From contig DATIPA010000205.1 in the NCBI GenBank assembly GCA_035472475.1, positions 43,718-107,717 on the forward strand: DNA of 64,000 bases, given 5' to 3'. A program made the translations under genes and the position numbers. Each line of letters opens with the position of its first letter. The first letter of the stretch is position 1. The stretch comes from JAFAXD01 sp035472475 (GTDB taxonomy: Bacteria > Pseudomonadota > Alphaproteobacteria > Rhizobiales > Xanthobacteraceae). Under the pieces are notes generated by a model. The model worked only from the letters and a program-made list of their open reading frames with translations, was not told where the DNA came from and did not search any database. Positions 56,206 through 64,000 of this stretch are shown here, in pieces.

Positions 56206-57435
56206 TTAGGCCGCGTTGAGCGTCAGGGTTTGCATGACATTGTTGTGGTAGCCCGCGGGATTGAGAATCAGGTTCGCGGTCTGGGTCTGGCCGATGACAT
56301 TGGTGGCGCGCGCCATGACCGTGTTCTTGCCCGGCTTGGCGACGAGATCATAACTCCAGGGTCGGAACGCGAAGCGCCCGAGATCTTCACCCAATTTTGC
56401 GGGAACCCACGTGCTGCCGCCGTCGCTGGAGATTTCGACGGTGCGGACGCCATGCCCGCCGTCCCACGCAATTCCGGCGACGGTGACCGGGCCGGCCTTC
56501 ACCGTTGCGCCATTCGGGTGGCTCGAGATCAGCGAGTTCACCATCAGCTCGGTGATCGGGGTGTTGACGTCGGTTTCCTGCGAGATAAACCGTGCCACCG
56601 CCGGAAACTTTCCGACCGGCAGGCGATAGGCGTATTTCATCCAATACCCGTCGAACGGCTTGGTCACGGCGCGCAGCGACGTCACATGCTTCATCCAGTA
56701 GACGCTAGCCCAGCCCGGAATGACCACGCGCGCCGGGAAACCGTTGAAGTGCGGCAACGGCTGGCCGTTCATCTCGTAGGCGATGAGCGCGGTGTCCTCC
56801 ATCGCCTTGGCGACCGGAATGCTCTTCATGAATTTCGGCGTCTTCTCGAACACCGGTCCGTCGGCGCCGTCGAGCACAATCTCGATGGCATCTTTTTTGA
56901 TCCCGATCTTGTCGAGGATGTCCTTGAGACGCGCGCCTTTCCAACGCGCGCAGCCCATGGCGCCGTAGCCCCATTCGATGCCTGGCACATGCGGCTCGAA
57001 CAGGCCGCGCCGATTGCCGGAGCACTGATTGACCGCGGCGACTTCGGCCGCCGGCAGCTTCTTGAGATCGTCAAGCGTAAAGGTCGCCTCGCCGTTCGCG
57101 CCCTCACCGCCGACCGCGAGCTGCCATTTCGCGGCATCAACTTCCGGAATATCGGCGAGGTGATAGCGCACGAAAAACGCTTCGTTCGGCGTTAGCGGCG
57201 TGCGGAAATACTCGAGCGGCGTCTCGTAGTTCGGCGGCCGGTAGGTCAGCTTGATGAGCGGCTTCTTGCCCGGCAGCGCGTCCATGACGACTTCGCTGCG
57301 CGTTCCTTGCGGCAAAGCAGCGGACAGATTCGGCACGGCCGGTTCGGCCGCGAGCAGGCCTGGCAAGACCGCGTGGCCGCCGGCGAGAGCCATAGTCGCG
57401 CCCGCAGTTTCGAGCAGATTGCGGCGTGAAATCAT
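56206..57435 (-). CDS. sorA: Sulfite dehydrogenase molybdopterin subunit
   Basis: A 409-residue periplasmic sulfite oxidase that converts sulfite to sulfate. It begins with a twin-arginine signal (ISRRNLLETAGATMAL). The oxidoreductase molybdopterin domain has the Mo-ligand Cys in NQCSGNRRGLFEP near residue 130, then WGYGAMGCARWKGARLKD. GFPARVVIPGWASVYWMKH near 240 is a family hallmark, and a Mo-co dimerisation domain follows from about 300 (GIAWDGGHGVRTVEISSDGG). AAGAGGGT precedes the ATG. It is read together with sorB. Confidence 0.94.
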   Translation of the reverse strand: MISRRNLLETAGATMALAGGHAVLPGLLAAEPAVPNLSAALPQGTRSEVVMDALPGKKPLIKLTYRPPNYETPLEYFRTPLTPNEAFFVRYHLADIPEVDAAKWQLAVGGEGANGEATFTLDDLKKLPAAEVAAVNQCSGNRRGLFEPHVPGIEWGYGAMGCARWKGARLKDILDKIGIKKDAIEIVLDGADGPVFEKTPKFMKSIPVAKAMEDTALIAYEMNGQPLPHFNGFPARVVIPGWASVYWMKHVTSLRAVTKPFDGYWMKYAYRLPVGKFPAVARFISQETDVNTPITELMVNSLISSHPNGATVKAGPVTVAGIAWDGGHGVRTVEISSDGGSTWVPAKLGEDLGRFAFRPWSYDLVAKPGKNTVMARATNVIGQTQTANLILNPAGYHNNVMQTLTLNAA

Positions 57436-57659
57436 ACTACCCTCTTGGTCGGTTATTCTATTTTGGACGGCCAGCGTAGCATGATCGTGTCTTTGACGGT
57501 ATGGGGATGCGACAAAAACACGTCGCCCAGCGCGTTATCCCCAGCACCTGGCGTCGTCAAACCAGCTGCTCGAAAAGCCTGGCGGTCTGCTTCGCGGGCG
57601 CGTCGAGCGACTAGAATCTGAGTGGGAAAACGCGCCTCAGGCGAGCGGGCGCTTTGGGG

Positions 57660-58118
57660 TCATCGTCGTGCGTCCAGCAGATCGCGCACGCGCCCTGCCA
57701 GCGCTTCCTGCGTAATCGGCTTCTGCATCAACTCGACGCCCGGATCGAGTCGACCCGGGTGAACGATGGCGTTCCGCGAATAGCCCGTCACGTACAGAAC
57801 CTTCAGTCCCGGCCGCAACGCATCCGCGCGCTTGGCAAGTTCGCGGCCGTTCATTCCCGGCATGACGACGTCGGTGAGCAGCAGGTCGACGCGGAGATCG
57901 CGTTGCTGCAGGAACTCAAGTGCAGCCGCCGCGTCCGACGCGCGCAAGACCTGATAGTTGAGGCTGCGCAGCGTCTCGACCAGATAGGCGCGCACATCCT
58001 CGTCATCTTCGACCACCAGGATCGTCTCGCCCGCAAGCGCCTCGATTACATCGCCGCTTTTTCTATTCTCATCGCCGGCGACCGTCTCCGCGATGAGCCG
58101 CGGCAGATAGATCTTCAC
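57660..58118 (-). CDS. Hybrid histidine kinase, 3' fragment (receiver domain) after a frameshift
   Basis: Holds the end of an HATPase_c domain and a receiver domain with TILVVEDDEDVR, phospho-acceptor Asp in LLLTDVVMPGMNGREL and Lys in ELMQKPITQEAL. In its frame the coding extends upstream of the ATG at 58118 through the G2 box GTGLGLSQVYGF, up to about 58215. There it should join the kinase part, which is one base out of frame. It is therefore the C-terminal part of the next entry, not an independent gene; whether any protein starts here is doubtful. Confidence 0.75.
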   Translation of the reverse strand: MKIYLPRLIAETVAGDENRKSGDVIEALAGETILVVEDDEDVRAYLVETLRSLNYQVLRASDAAAALEFLQQRDLRVDLLLTDVVMPGMNGRELAKRADALRPGLKVLYVTGYSRNAIVHPGRLDPGVELMQKPITQEALAGRVRDLLDARR

Positions 58119-58192
58119 GGTCGTGCCCTCGCCCGGCTCGCTGTAAATCTTGACGTGTCCCTCCGACTGCTTGATGAAGCCATAGACTTGGC

Positions 58193-59239
58193 TCAGGCCA
58201 AGCCCGGTGCCCTGACGGCGGCCTTGGTTGTGTAGAAGGGCTCGAACGCGCGCTCGCGTACATCCGCGCTCATACCGACGCCGTCGTCGGTGACGGCGAT
58301 CATCACGTATTGACCGCGCCGCACCTCGGGATTGTGGCGGCAGTAGTCCTCGTCCAAGAAGGCGTTGCTGGTTTCGATCGTCAGCTTGCCGCCCTGCGGC
58401 ATGGCATCGCGCGCATTTACCGCGAGGTTAAGCAGCGCAGCTTCGAGTTCGTTCGGATCGACCTCGACCTGCCACAATCCGGCACCGCCGACCGCCTCGA
58501 TGTTGATGGTCTCGCCCAAAGAGCGCTGCAGGAACTCAACCGCCGCAGCGATGAACTTGTTGAGGTTGAGCGGTCTCGGATCGAGTGCCTGCCGACGGGC
58601 GAAAGCCAACAACCGCTGCGTCAACGTTGCGGCACGCTGGGCGCCGCGTAACGCGCTGGCGGCGGCGCGCTTGAGCTGACCGGCCACGCCGCTGCTCAGT
58701 AAATCCAGGTTCTGCTGAATGGTCTCGAGATTTCCGATCACGACGGTCAGCAGGTTGTTGAAGTCGTGGGCCAACCCGCCGGTGAGCTGACCGATCGCCT
58801 CCTTTTTTTGGGCCTGCAACATGCGCTCGCGCGCCTCCGCGAGCATGTTTTGGGCGAGATGCTGATCCGTGATGTCGCGTGTCACCTTGGCAAAGCCCAC
58901 GTGCTGTCCGGCTTCGTCACCGATGCGGTCGAGGATCACGCTCGCCCAAAACCGGCTGCCGTCGTTGCGCACGCGCCAGCCCTCGGCTTCTGCCCGGCCC
59001 AACTCGGCCGCGTGTGCGAGTAGCTGCGCCGGCACCCCGGCTGCTCGATCTTCGTCGGTGTAAAACTGGCCAAAATTCCGGCCGAGAATTTCGTCGCGGC
59101 GATAGCCCTTGATGCGTTGCGCGCCGCTGTTCCAGCTGGTCACGCGACCATCTGGATCAAGCATGAAGATCGCGTAATCCATGATGCTGTCGACCAGCAA
59201 CTGGAATTGGCGCTCGTTGTCCGAGGGCGGTGACGTCAT
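58193..59239 (-). CDS. PAS hybrid histidine kinase, 5' part, interrupted by a one-base frameshift
   Basis: The 348-codon frame starts MTSPPSDNERQFQLLVDSIM. It has a PAS domain at about 10-135 (AIFMLDPDGRVTSWNSGAQ, HVGFAKVTRDITDQ). HisKA has the acceptor His near 158 in TGGLAHDFNNLL, and HATPase_c has NLAVNARDAMPQGG and TDDGVGM. It stops abnormally just after FEPFYTTKAAV. In intact relatives, including the kinase at 48.9-51.2 kb, five codons separate that Lys from GTGLGL; here only 14 bases do, so one base is missing near 58209-58222. The receiver domain continues in the next frame. No membrane segment is present: a soluble PAS kinase. Confidence 0.8.
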   Translation of the reverse strand: MTSPPSDNERQFQLLVDSIMDYAIFMLDPDGRVTSWNSGAQRIKGYRRDEILGRNFGQFYTDEDRAAGVPAQLLAHAAELGRAEAEGWRVRNDGSRFWASVILDRIGDEAGQHVGFAKVTRDITDQHLAQNMLAEARERMLQAQKKEAIGQLTGGLAHDFNNLLTVVIGNLETIQQNLDLLSSGVAGQLKRAAASALRGAQRAATLTQRLLAFARRQALDPRPLNLNKFIAAAVEFLQRSLGETINIEAVGGAGLWQVEVDPNELEAALLNLAVNARDAMPQGGKLTIETSNAFLDEDYCRHNPEVRRGQYVMIAVTDDGVGMSADVRERAFEPFYTTKAAVRAPGLA

Positions 59240-59351
59240 CCTGGGGTCTAGCCTAGTGCGGGGGCGCCGATATAGCACATCCCGGTCCGTTGCATATTGC
59301 GCGCCGAGGTGTCACTTGATGGCGCCCGCGGTGAGCCCACAAGGAAACCTC

Positions 59352-60080
59352 ATGCCCGACATCCTCTCCAAGCAGAACGGTCCGATCCTGGAAATCACGC
59401 TCAACCGCCCCGAGCGCGGCAATGGCGCGGACGATGCCATGGCGATCGAGCTCACGCGCCTGATCGAGAACGCGCCGGCCGGGACCGCGTGCATCGTGCT
59501 GCGTGGCGCCGGCGCCGACTTCTGCACCGGCCGCGTTCAATCGGGACCGCCGCCGACCGGGCCGGGCAACGCGTTCGCGGTCCGGCAGTTCTTCGAAGCA
59601 GTGTTTAAGTGCTATGGCGCGATCCGCAACTCGCCTGTGCCGGTGATTGCGGTGGTGCAGGGCCGCGCGCTCGGCTTTGGCTGCGCGATCGCGGCGGTCG
59701 CCGACATCACGATTGCGAGCGATGCCGCCACGTTCCAGGTCCCGGAGATGGCGCACAACATCCTGCCGACCATGGTGATGTCGTCGTTCGTCGACCGCAT
59801 CCCGCGCAAAGCGTTCACTTATCTGGTCTACTCGACCGCGACGATCAGCGCCGAGCGGGCGCTCGCATTCGGCATCGTGAGCGACGTCGTTCCAGCCGCA
59901 AAGCTCGATGATGCGGTGGCGCAGGTGACCGGGGCGATCCTCAAGGCGCCGCTGCCGGCCGTGCGCGGAGTGAAGGAATATGCACGTCACGCGTTCAGCA
60001 TGCATACCGATAGCGCCATCGATTTCGCGCGCAATATTCACGCCCTGATCAACTCCTCGGCAGAGATGCGGCGCGCATAG
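59352..60080 (+). CDS. Enoyl-CoA hydratase/isomerase (crotonase) family protein, atypical active site
   Basis: A 242-residue crotonase-fold protein. Start LSKQNGPILEITLNRPERGN, oxyanion-hole region IVLRGAGADFCTGR near residue 60, VIAVVQGRALGFGCAIAAVAD near 105 and FQVPEMAHNILPTMV near 135. The position of the first catalytic Glu of hydratases (GGGCE) is Ala here (GFGCA), while the second Glu (VPEM) is kept. It is therefore unlikely to be a standard hydratase; isomerase, hydrolase or decarboxylase chemistry is possible. AAGGAAA precedes the ATG at 59352. Divergent from the PAS kinase. Confidence 0.85.
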   Translation: MPDILSKQNGPILEITLNRPERGNGADDAMAIELTRLIENAPAGTACIVLRGAGADFCTGRVQSGPPPTGPGNAFAVRQFFEAVFKCYGAIRNSPVPVIAVVQGRALGFGCAIAAVADITIASDAATFQVPEMAHNILPTMVMSSFVDRIPRKAFTYLVYSTATISAERALAFGIVSDVVPAAKLDDAVAQVTGAILKAPLPAVRGVKEYARHAFSMHTDSAIDFARNIHALINSSAEMRRA

Positions 60081-60166
60081 CGAATACGCGCTACAATGCA
60101 ACATGATCCGGCCGATCGGACCGGACGATCGCGACGCGCCATAAGCGTCGCCTGGGAGGCTTAGCG

Positions 60167-61171
60167 ATGCGCAGATGTACGGCCGCGTGCGGCCTGAGCG
60201 CCGTTCTCGTTGCGTTGTTCATGTGCAACGCGCGGGCGGAGCCGGTCAAAATCCGGCTCGCCTGGGTGACGCCGGTCGCGACCTGGGGCTCGATCCTGCT
60301 CGAGAAGAAGGACCTCGCCAAGCACCTTGGCCAAAGCTATGTGCTCGAGCCCGTTCGCTTCCAGGGCACGCCGCTCATGATCACCGCGATGGCCAGTGGC
60401 GAGCTCGAGATCGGCAATCTCGCCTATTCGACGTTCGCGCTCGCAATCCAGAACGCCAAGATGGACGATGTGCGGGTGATCGCCGACGAGTTTCAGGACG
60501 GCGTTCCGGGCTATTACAGCAATGAGTTCATGGTGCTGAAGGACAGCGGGATCAATAAGGTCGACGACCTCAAAGGCAAGGTGCTAGCCACCAATGCGGC
60601 CGGCAGCGCCATCGATATCGCGATGCGCGCGATGCTGCGACGCCACGGGCTCGAGGATAAGCGCGACTATTCGGTGGTCGAGGCGCAGTTTCCGGCCATG
60701 CGCGCCATGCTGGCGGAAAAGAAAGTCGCCATGATTCAGGGCACGCTGCCGTTTTCGCTCGATCCAGAATTGCGGCAGATCGCGCGCCCGCTGTTCACCA
60801 GCAAGGACGCGATCGGCCTTTCGCAATTCGTGTTCTGGACCGCGCGCAAGGCGTTCCTGGACAAAAATCGCGCCGCCATGACCGATTTCATGGAGGACGC
60901 CCTGCGGATCGCGCGCTGGTATCTCGACCCGGCCAATCACGACGAGGTCATGCAGATCGCCTCGCGCGTCACCAAGCAGCCGGCGGAACGCTTCTCCTGG
61001 GTGTTCACCAAACAGGACTTCTATCGCGATCCCAACCTGCTGCCCAACCTCAAAGCGCTGCAGTCCAACGTCAACCTGACGCGCGAGCTCGGTTTTGTGA
61101 AGGTTGATATCGATGTTCCGAAATTCGCGGATCTGAGCTTTGTGGAGGAAGCCGCGAAGCGGCTCAAGTGA
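60167..61171 (+). CDS. ABC transporter substrate-binding protein (NMT1/TauA-like), orphan
   Basis: A 334-residue periplasmic receptor. Signal peptide about residues 1-24 (CGLSAVLVALFMCNARA). The mature part shows the NMT1/SsuA fold: IRLAWVTPVATWGSILLEKKD, then PLMITAMASGELEIGNLAYS near 70, DDLKGKVLATNAAGSAIDIAM near 130 and a long C-terminal helix region. Such receptors bind sulfonates, pyrimidines, nitrate or aromatics. The permease and ATPase genes are missing here, so it must use distant partners. GGGAGG precedes the ATG. Confidence 0.85.
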   Translation: MRRCTAACGLSAVLVALFMCNARAEPVKIRLAWVTPVATWGSILLEKKDLAKHLGQSYVLEPVRFQGTPLMITAMASGELEIGNLAYSTFALAIQNAKMDDVRVIADEFQDGVPGYYSNEFMVLKDSGINKVDDLKGKVLATNAAGSAIDIAMRAMLRRHGLEDKRDYSVVEAQFPAMRAMLAEKKVAMIQGTLPFSLDPELRQIARPLFTSKDAIGLSQFVFWTARKAFLDKNRAAMTDFMEDALRIARWYLDPANHDEVMQIASRVTKQPAERFSWVFTKQDFYRDPNLLPNLKALQSNVNLTRELGFVKVDIDVPKFADLSFVEEAAKRLK

Positions 61172-61181
61172 CGTTTTACCG

Positions 61182-61967
61182 CTAACCCCGCAGCGCGATC
61201 ATCTGCCCGCCATCGGCCACAATGGTCGCGCCGGTGATGTAGGCGCCGGCTTCCGACGCGAGCAGTAAAAGCGCGCCGTCGAGATCGCCGTCACGGCCGA
61301 ACCGCCCGACCGGGATGTCGCGCGTGAGCTTTGAACCGGCCTCGCTGGTGAGGTAGTCGCGGTTGATCTCGGTGACGAACCAGCCCGGCGCGATCGCGTT
61401 GACGCGCACGCCCTTGAAGGCAAGTTCAAGCGCCAGCGCCTTGGTCATCTGCACGACTCCGGCCTTGGCGATTGCATAGGCCGCAGTGCCCTTAGCGACG
61501 CCGAAGCCGAGCACCGAGGCGGTATTGACGATTGAGCCGCGGCGGCCGGCCGCCAGCATCCGGCGCGCCGCCTCCTGCGCCCAGAAGAACGCCGCATCGA
61601 GATTGGTATCGATGACGCGCCGATAGCCCTCCTCGGTTAGCTCGAGTGCGCGATCGGAATGGGCGACGCCGGCGTTGTTGACCAGAATGGTGACGGTTCC
61701 GAACGCCGCTTCCGCGGCGTCGAATGCGCGAACCATGGCGGCGCGGTCGGTGACATCGGCCTCGATCGCGACCGCGTCTCCGCCCGCGGTCGCGATGCGG
61801 GCGACCGCTTCTCTCAACCGCTCGGCGCGCCGCGCGACCAGCGCGACCGAAGCCCCATTGGCAGCCAGCACGTCGGCGAAGCGCGCGCCGAGCCCACTGG
61901 AAGCGCCTGTGACCAGCGCGACGCGGCCGTCGAGCTTGAAGATGTCAGCGGCTTTCATATTGTCCAT
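61182..61967 (-). CDS. Short-chain dehydrogenase/reductase (3-oxoacyl reductase-like)
   Basis: A 261-residue classical SDR. Cofactor motif TGASSGLGARFA near residue 22, NNAGVAHSD near 95, catalytic Ser in IVNTASVLGFG near 150 and YAIAK near 165, then APGWFVTEIN. The second beta strand ends VARRAER, with Arg favouring NADP(H). The frame stays open upstream through a palindromic repeat, but the ATG at 61967 (or 61958) is the plausible start; it lies only three bases from the palindrome's edge. Substrate unknown. Converges with the orphan receptor gene (10 bp apart). Confidence 0.87.
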   Translation of the reverse strand: MDNMKAADIFKLDGRVALVTGASSGLGARFADVLAANGASVALVARRAERLREAVARIATAGGDAVAIEADVTDRAAMVRAFDAAEAAFGTVTILVNNAGVAHSDRALELTEEGYRRVIDTNLDAAFFWAQEAARRMLAAGRRGSIVNTASVLGFGVAKGTAAYAIAKAGVVQMTKALALELAFKGVRVNAIAPGWFVTEINRDYLTSEAGSKLTRDIPVGRFGRDGDLDGALLLLASEAGAYITGATIVADGGQMIALRG

Positions 61968-61970
61968 GGC

Positions 61971-62043
61971 TAGTGTCCCGCTTCCGAAGTTCGCCACACC
62001 TTGCAGCACGCTCGACGCGAACTTCGGAATCGAAAGGACACTA
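61971..62043. repeat. Palindromic element A, abutting the SDR start codon
   Basis: Terminal arms TAGTGTCC and GGACACTA, inner perfect arms CCGAAGTTCGC (61984-61994) and GCGAACTTCGG (62017-62027). It is related to element B by the shared core CCGAAGTTCGC and the TAGTG ends. Confidence 0.85.
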
Positions 62044-62057
62044 GCAAATCTATGATT

Positions 62058-62134
62058 CTAGTGCCCCTTTGAACCCGAAGTTCGCACTCAGACTCGCGGC
62101 ACATTGTGTGCGAACTTCGGGTTCGGGGCACTAG
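62058..62134. repeat. Palindromic element B
   Basis: Terminal arms CTAGTGCCCC and GGGGCACTAG, inner perfect 17-bp arms at 62071-62087 (GAACCCGAAGTTCGCAC) and 62108-62124. Same architecture and core as element A but diverged, 14 bp away. No open reading frame inside, so at most a miniature non-autonomous element. Confidence 0.85.
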
Positions 62135-62161
62135 TGCCGCCTGCAGATTTTGTGTCGTACG

Positions 62162-63565
62162 CTAGCCGCCATAAAGCGCGTGCGGTAGCCAGGTCGCAAG
62201 TCCCGGCGCGAACCAAAGCACCAGCAACGCCAGGAACTGAATCAACACGAACGGAACGACCCCGATGTAGATGTCGGCGGTGGTGATCTCGGGCGGCGCG
62301 ACCCCGCGCAGGTAGAACAGGGTTGGCCCGAGCGGCGGGTGCAGGTAGGAGGTCTGCAGATTGAGCGCCATCATGACGCCGAGCCACACCGGATCGACAC
62401 CCGGCATGGCCAGCAGCGCCGGCGCGACGATCGGCACCACCACGAAAATGATCTCGAACGCGTCCATCACGAATCCGAGCAGGAACATCGCAACCATGAC
62501 GACGAGGACGGCGCCGCCGGTGCCGCCGGGCAGATCGCTGAGCGTGCGGCGCACCATCTCGTCCCCACCCAGCCCGCGGAACACGAGGCTGAACAGCGTC
62601 GCCCCGATCAGGATGACGAAAATCATACTGGTGATCTGCGCGGTGCGAGAAATCACCGGCGCCAGCACATTCGCCGCAAACGCCCGTGGCCCGGACCGGC
62701 GGACGGCGAGTAGCATCGCCCCGACCGCGCCGATCGAGGCCGACTCGGTCGGCGTCGCGACCCCGCCCAGGATCGATCCGAGCACCACCAGGATCAGCGC
62801 GAGCGGCGCGACCAGTGCGGCGAGCAGGCGGCGGGCGAGTGCAGCGCCGCGCGGGGCCGCCAGGTCGGGCGGGATCGGCGGCGAGGACTTAGGCCACAGT
62901 GTCGCGTGCGCGATCAGATAGACGAGGTAGAGCAGCACGAGCGCGAGCGCCGGAACAATCGCGCCGGCGAAGAGATCGCTCACGGTGACCGGCAGCGGCG
63001 CAAACGAACCTTTGGCGAGCTGCGCCGCCGCGAACGCATTGCTGATCTGATCGCCGAGCAGGATCAGGACGGTTGCCGGCGGGAAAATCTGCGCCAGCGT
63101 CCCGGTTGCCGCCACCGTGCCGGCGGAGAGCCTCGGATTGTAACCGTAGCGCAGCATGGTGGGCAGCACGATCAACCCCATGGTGACGACGGTCGCTCCC
63201 ACGATGCCCTTGGCGGCTGCAAGCAGCACGCCGACCAGCACGACCGCGATCGCAAGCCCACCGGCGCGCGCGCCGAACAGCCGGCCCATTGCTTCCAGCA
63301 AGTCCTCAGCCAGGCCTGAGCGTTCGAGCATCACGCCCATGAACACGAACAGCGGGATCGCGATCAGGACCTCGTTGGCCATGACCCCGAAGACGCGTGC
63401 CGGCAGCGCACCCAACAGCGCCAGATCCATCACGCCTGACCAGTGACCGAGAAATGCAAACCCAAGCGCGACCCCGCCAAGCGTGAGCGCTACCGGATAG
63501 CCCGCCATCAGCAACGCGCACAGCGCGATCACCATTGCGACCGCGAGCAGTTCGGGAAGCCCCAT
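62162..63565 (-). CDS. TRAP transporter large permease (DctM-type)
   Basis: A 467-residue inner-membrane protein with about 12-13 helices and DctM features: VALTLGGVALGFAFLGHW near residue 25, NEVLIAIPLFVFMGVMLERSG near 65, KGIVGATVVTMGLIVLPTML near 118 and GTLAQIFPPATVLILLGDQ near 150. LHPPLGPTLFYLRGVAPPEI near 415 is the signature of the mannitol/chloroaromatic-type (FCB) subfamily. Its ATG overlaps the stop of the small subunit gene (ATGA). It carries the Na+-coupled transport channel; the periplasmic receptor is expected beyond the right edge. Confidence 0.93.
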   Translation of the reverse strand: MGLPELLAVAMVIALCALLMAGYPVALTLGGVALGFAFLGHWSGVMDLALLGALPARVFGVMANEVLIAIPLFVFMGVMLERSGLAEDLLEAMGRLFGARAGGLAIAVVLVGVLLAAAKGIVGATVVTMGLIVLPTMLRYGYNPRLSAGTVAATGTLAQIFPPATVLILLGDQISNAFAAAQLAKGSFAPLPVTVSDLFAGAIVPALALVLLYLVYLIAHATLWPKSSPPIPPDLAAPRGAALARRLLAALVAPLALILVVLGSILGGVATPTESASIGAVGAMLLAVRRSGPRAFAANVLAPVISRTAQITSMIFVILIGATLFSLVFRGLGGDEMVRRTLSDLPGGTGGAVLVVMVAMFLLGFVMDAFEIIFVVVPIVAPALLAMPGVDPVWLGVMMALNLQTSYLHPPLGPTLFYLRGVAPPEITTADIYIGVVPFVLIQFLALLVLWFAPGLATWLPHALYGG

Positions 63566-64000
63566 CAGCGCGGCTCGTCGGCGAGCGTCAGCGCGGCGCG
63601 GATTGCGAGCGAGGCGCCTTGCAGCAGCATCAGCGCCGCGAACGCCGGGATCAGCGTCTTGAGCACGAACACCAACGGCAGGCCGCTCGTTTCGCGCGAA
63701 CGTTCCAGGATCGCCCACGACCGTCCCACATAGGGAAGCGAGAGCAGCAGCAACGCCGCCATGAAGGGCAGCAGGAAGAATGCTGTCCCGAGAAGATCGA
63801 CCCAGGCCTTATGCCGCGCGGATGCCCGCGCGTAGAAAATATCAACTCGCACGTGCCCGCCCAGTGCCAGGGTCCAGGCGGCGGCCAGCATGAACAGCGC
63901 CGCGTGCGCGTAGACCACGGTTTCCTGCAACCAGATCGATCCGACCCCCAACCCGTACCGCAACAGCACCACGGTGAACTCGACCAGCACGACGACGAGC
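63565..64000 (-). CDS. TRAP transporter small permease (DctQ-type), N-terminus outside window
   Basis: The visible ~144 codons cover about three of the four helices of a DctQ protein: LLRYGLGVGSIWLQETVVYAH, AWTLALGGHVRVDIFYARAS (the conserved GxHVRVD) and FLLPFMAALLLLSLPYV. The frame is open to the window edge, so the GTG at 63990 need not be the start. It overlaps the large permease gene by four bases (ATGA), the usual TRAP arrangement. Confidence 0.9.
   Translation of the reverse strand, partial: LVVVLVEFTVVLLRYGLGVGSIWLQETVVYAHAALFMLAAAWTLALGGHVRVDIFYARASARHKAWVDLLGTAFFLLPFMAALLLLSLPYVGRSWAILERSRETSGLPLVFVLKTLIPAFAALMLLQGASLAIRAALTLADEPR

Overview
The window is high-GC DNA that reads as a chromosomal segment of an alphaproteobacterium, most likely order Hyphomicrobiales (Bradyrhizobium/Xanthobacteraceae-like). 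The pointers are a complete trio of ethylmalonyl-CoA pathway genes, a CpdR-type response regulator beside an N-formylglutamate amidohydrolase and a HisN-type phosphatase, a probable suhB/alpha-r8 family small RNA between those last two genes, a ROSE-like RNA thermometer before a small heat-shock gene, and palindromic extragenic elements of the kind common in this order. Coding density is high. I see no insertion sequence, phage gene, integrase, CRISPR array or rRNA; one tRNA (Val, anticodon GAC) is present.

Layout. 1-7.1 kb: end of a DUF1697 gene, then methylsuccinyl-CoA dehydrogenase (mcd), crotonyl-CoA carboxylase/reductase (ccr) and, divergent from ccr, ethylmalonyl-CoA mutase (ecm): the acetyl-CoA assimilation branch. 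7.1-11.5 kb: a sensorless histidine kinase, gluQ, a 3-methyladenine DNA glycosylase, an esterase and an HNH nuclease. 11.6-15.3 kb: sugar-nucleotide genes (AGE-family epimerase, UDP-glucuronate 4-epimerase-like protein, UDP-sugar dehydrogenase), with galU and kdsD later at 33-35 kb. 15.4-21 kb: carA, tRNA-Val, cpdR, N-formylglutamate amidohydrolase, the sRNA, hisN, a lysophospholipase-like hydrolase and hsp20 with its thermometer. 22-29.6 kb: threonine aldolase and gltBD for ammonium assimilation. 29.7-36.5 kb: cell-envelope proteins (SGNH/DUF459 hydrolase with a 39-bp tandem repeat, MltB-type transglycosylase) and hemH.

36.5-48.7 kb is one long run of minus-strand genes: a giant fused indolepyruvate:ferredoxin oxidoreductase, an acyl-CoA synthetase, a five-gene Liv-type ABC importer and a PaaK-like CoA ligase. 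Together they look like an uptake-and-CoA-activation route for aromatic or branched-chain acids. 48.9-53.9 kb: a membrane hybrid histidine kinase divergent from an operon of a secreted argininosuccinate-lyase-like enzyme and two half-size YeeE/YedE sulfur transport proteins. This is the least conventional gene set here.

54-59.2 kb: small DUF genes (one apparently frameshifted), a siderophore-interacting reductase, the sorAB sulfite dehydrogenase pair, and a second hybrid histidine kinase broken by a one-base frameshift. 59.3-64 kb: a crotonase missing a catalytic glutamate, an orphan solute-binding protein, a short-chain dehydrogenase preceded by two related palindromes, and a TRAP transporter running off the right edge.

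Starts were chosen by Shine-Dalgarno position and family N-termini. All family assignments come from motifs read by eye; no database search was run.
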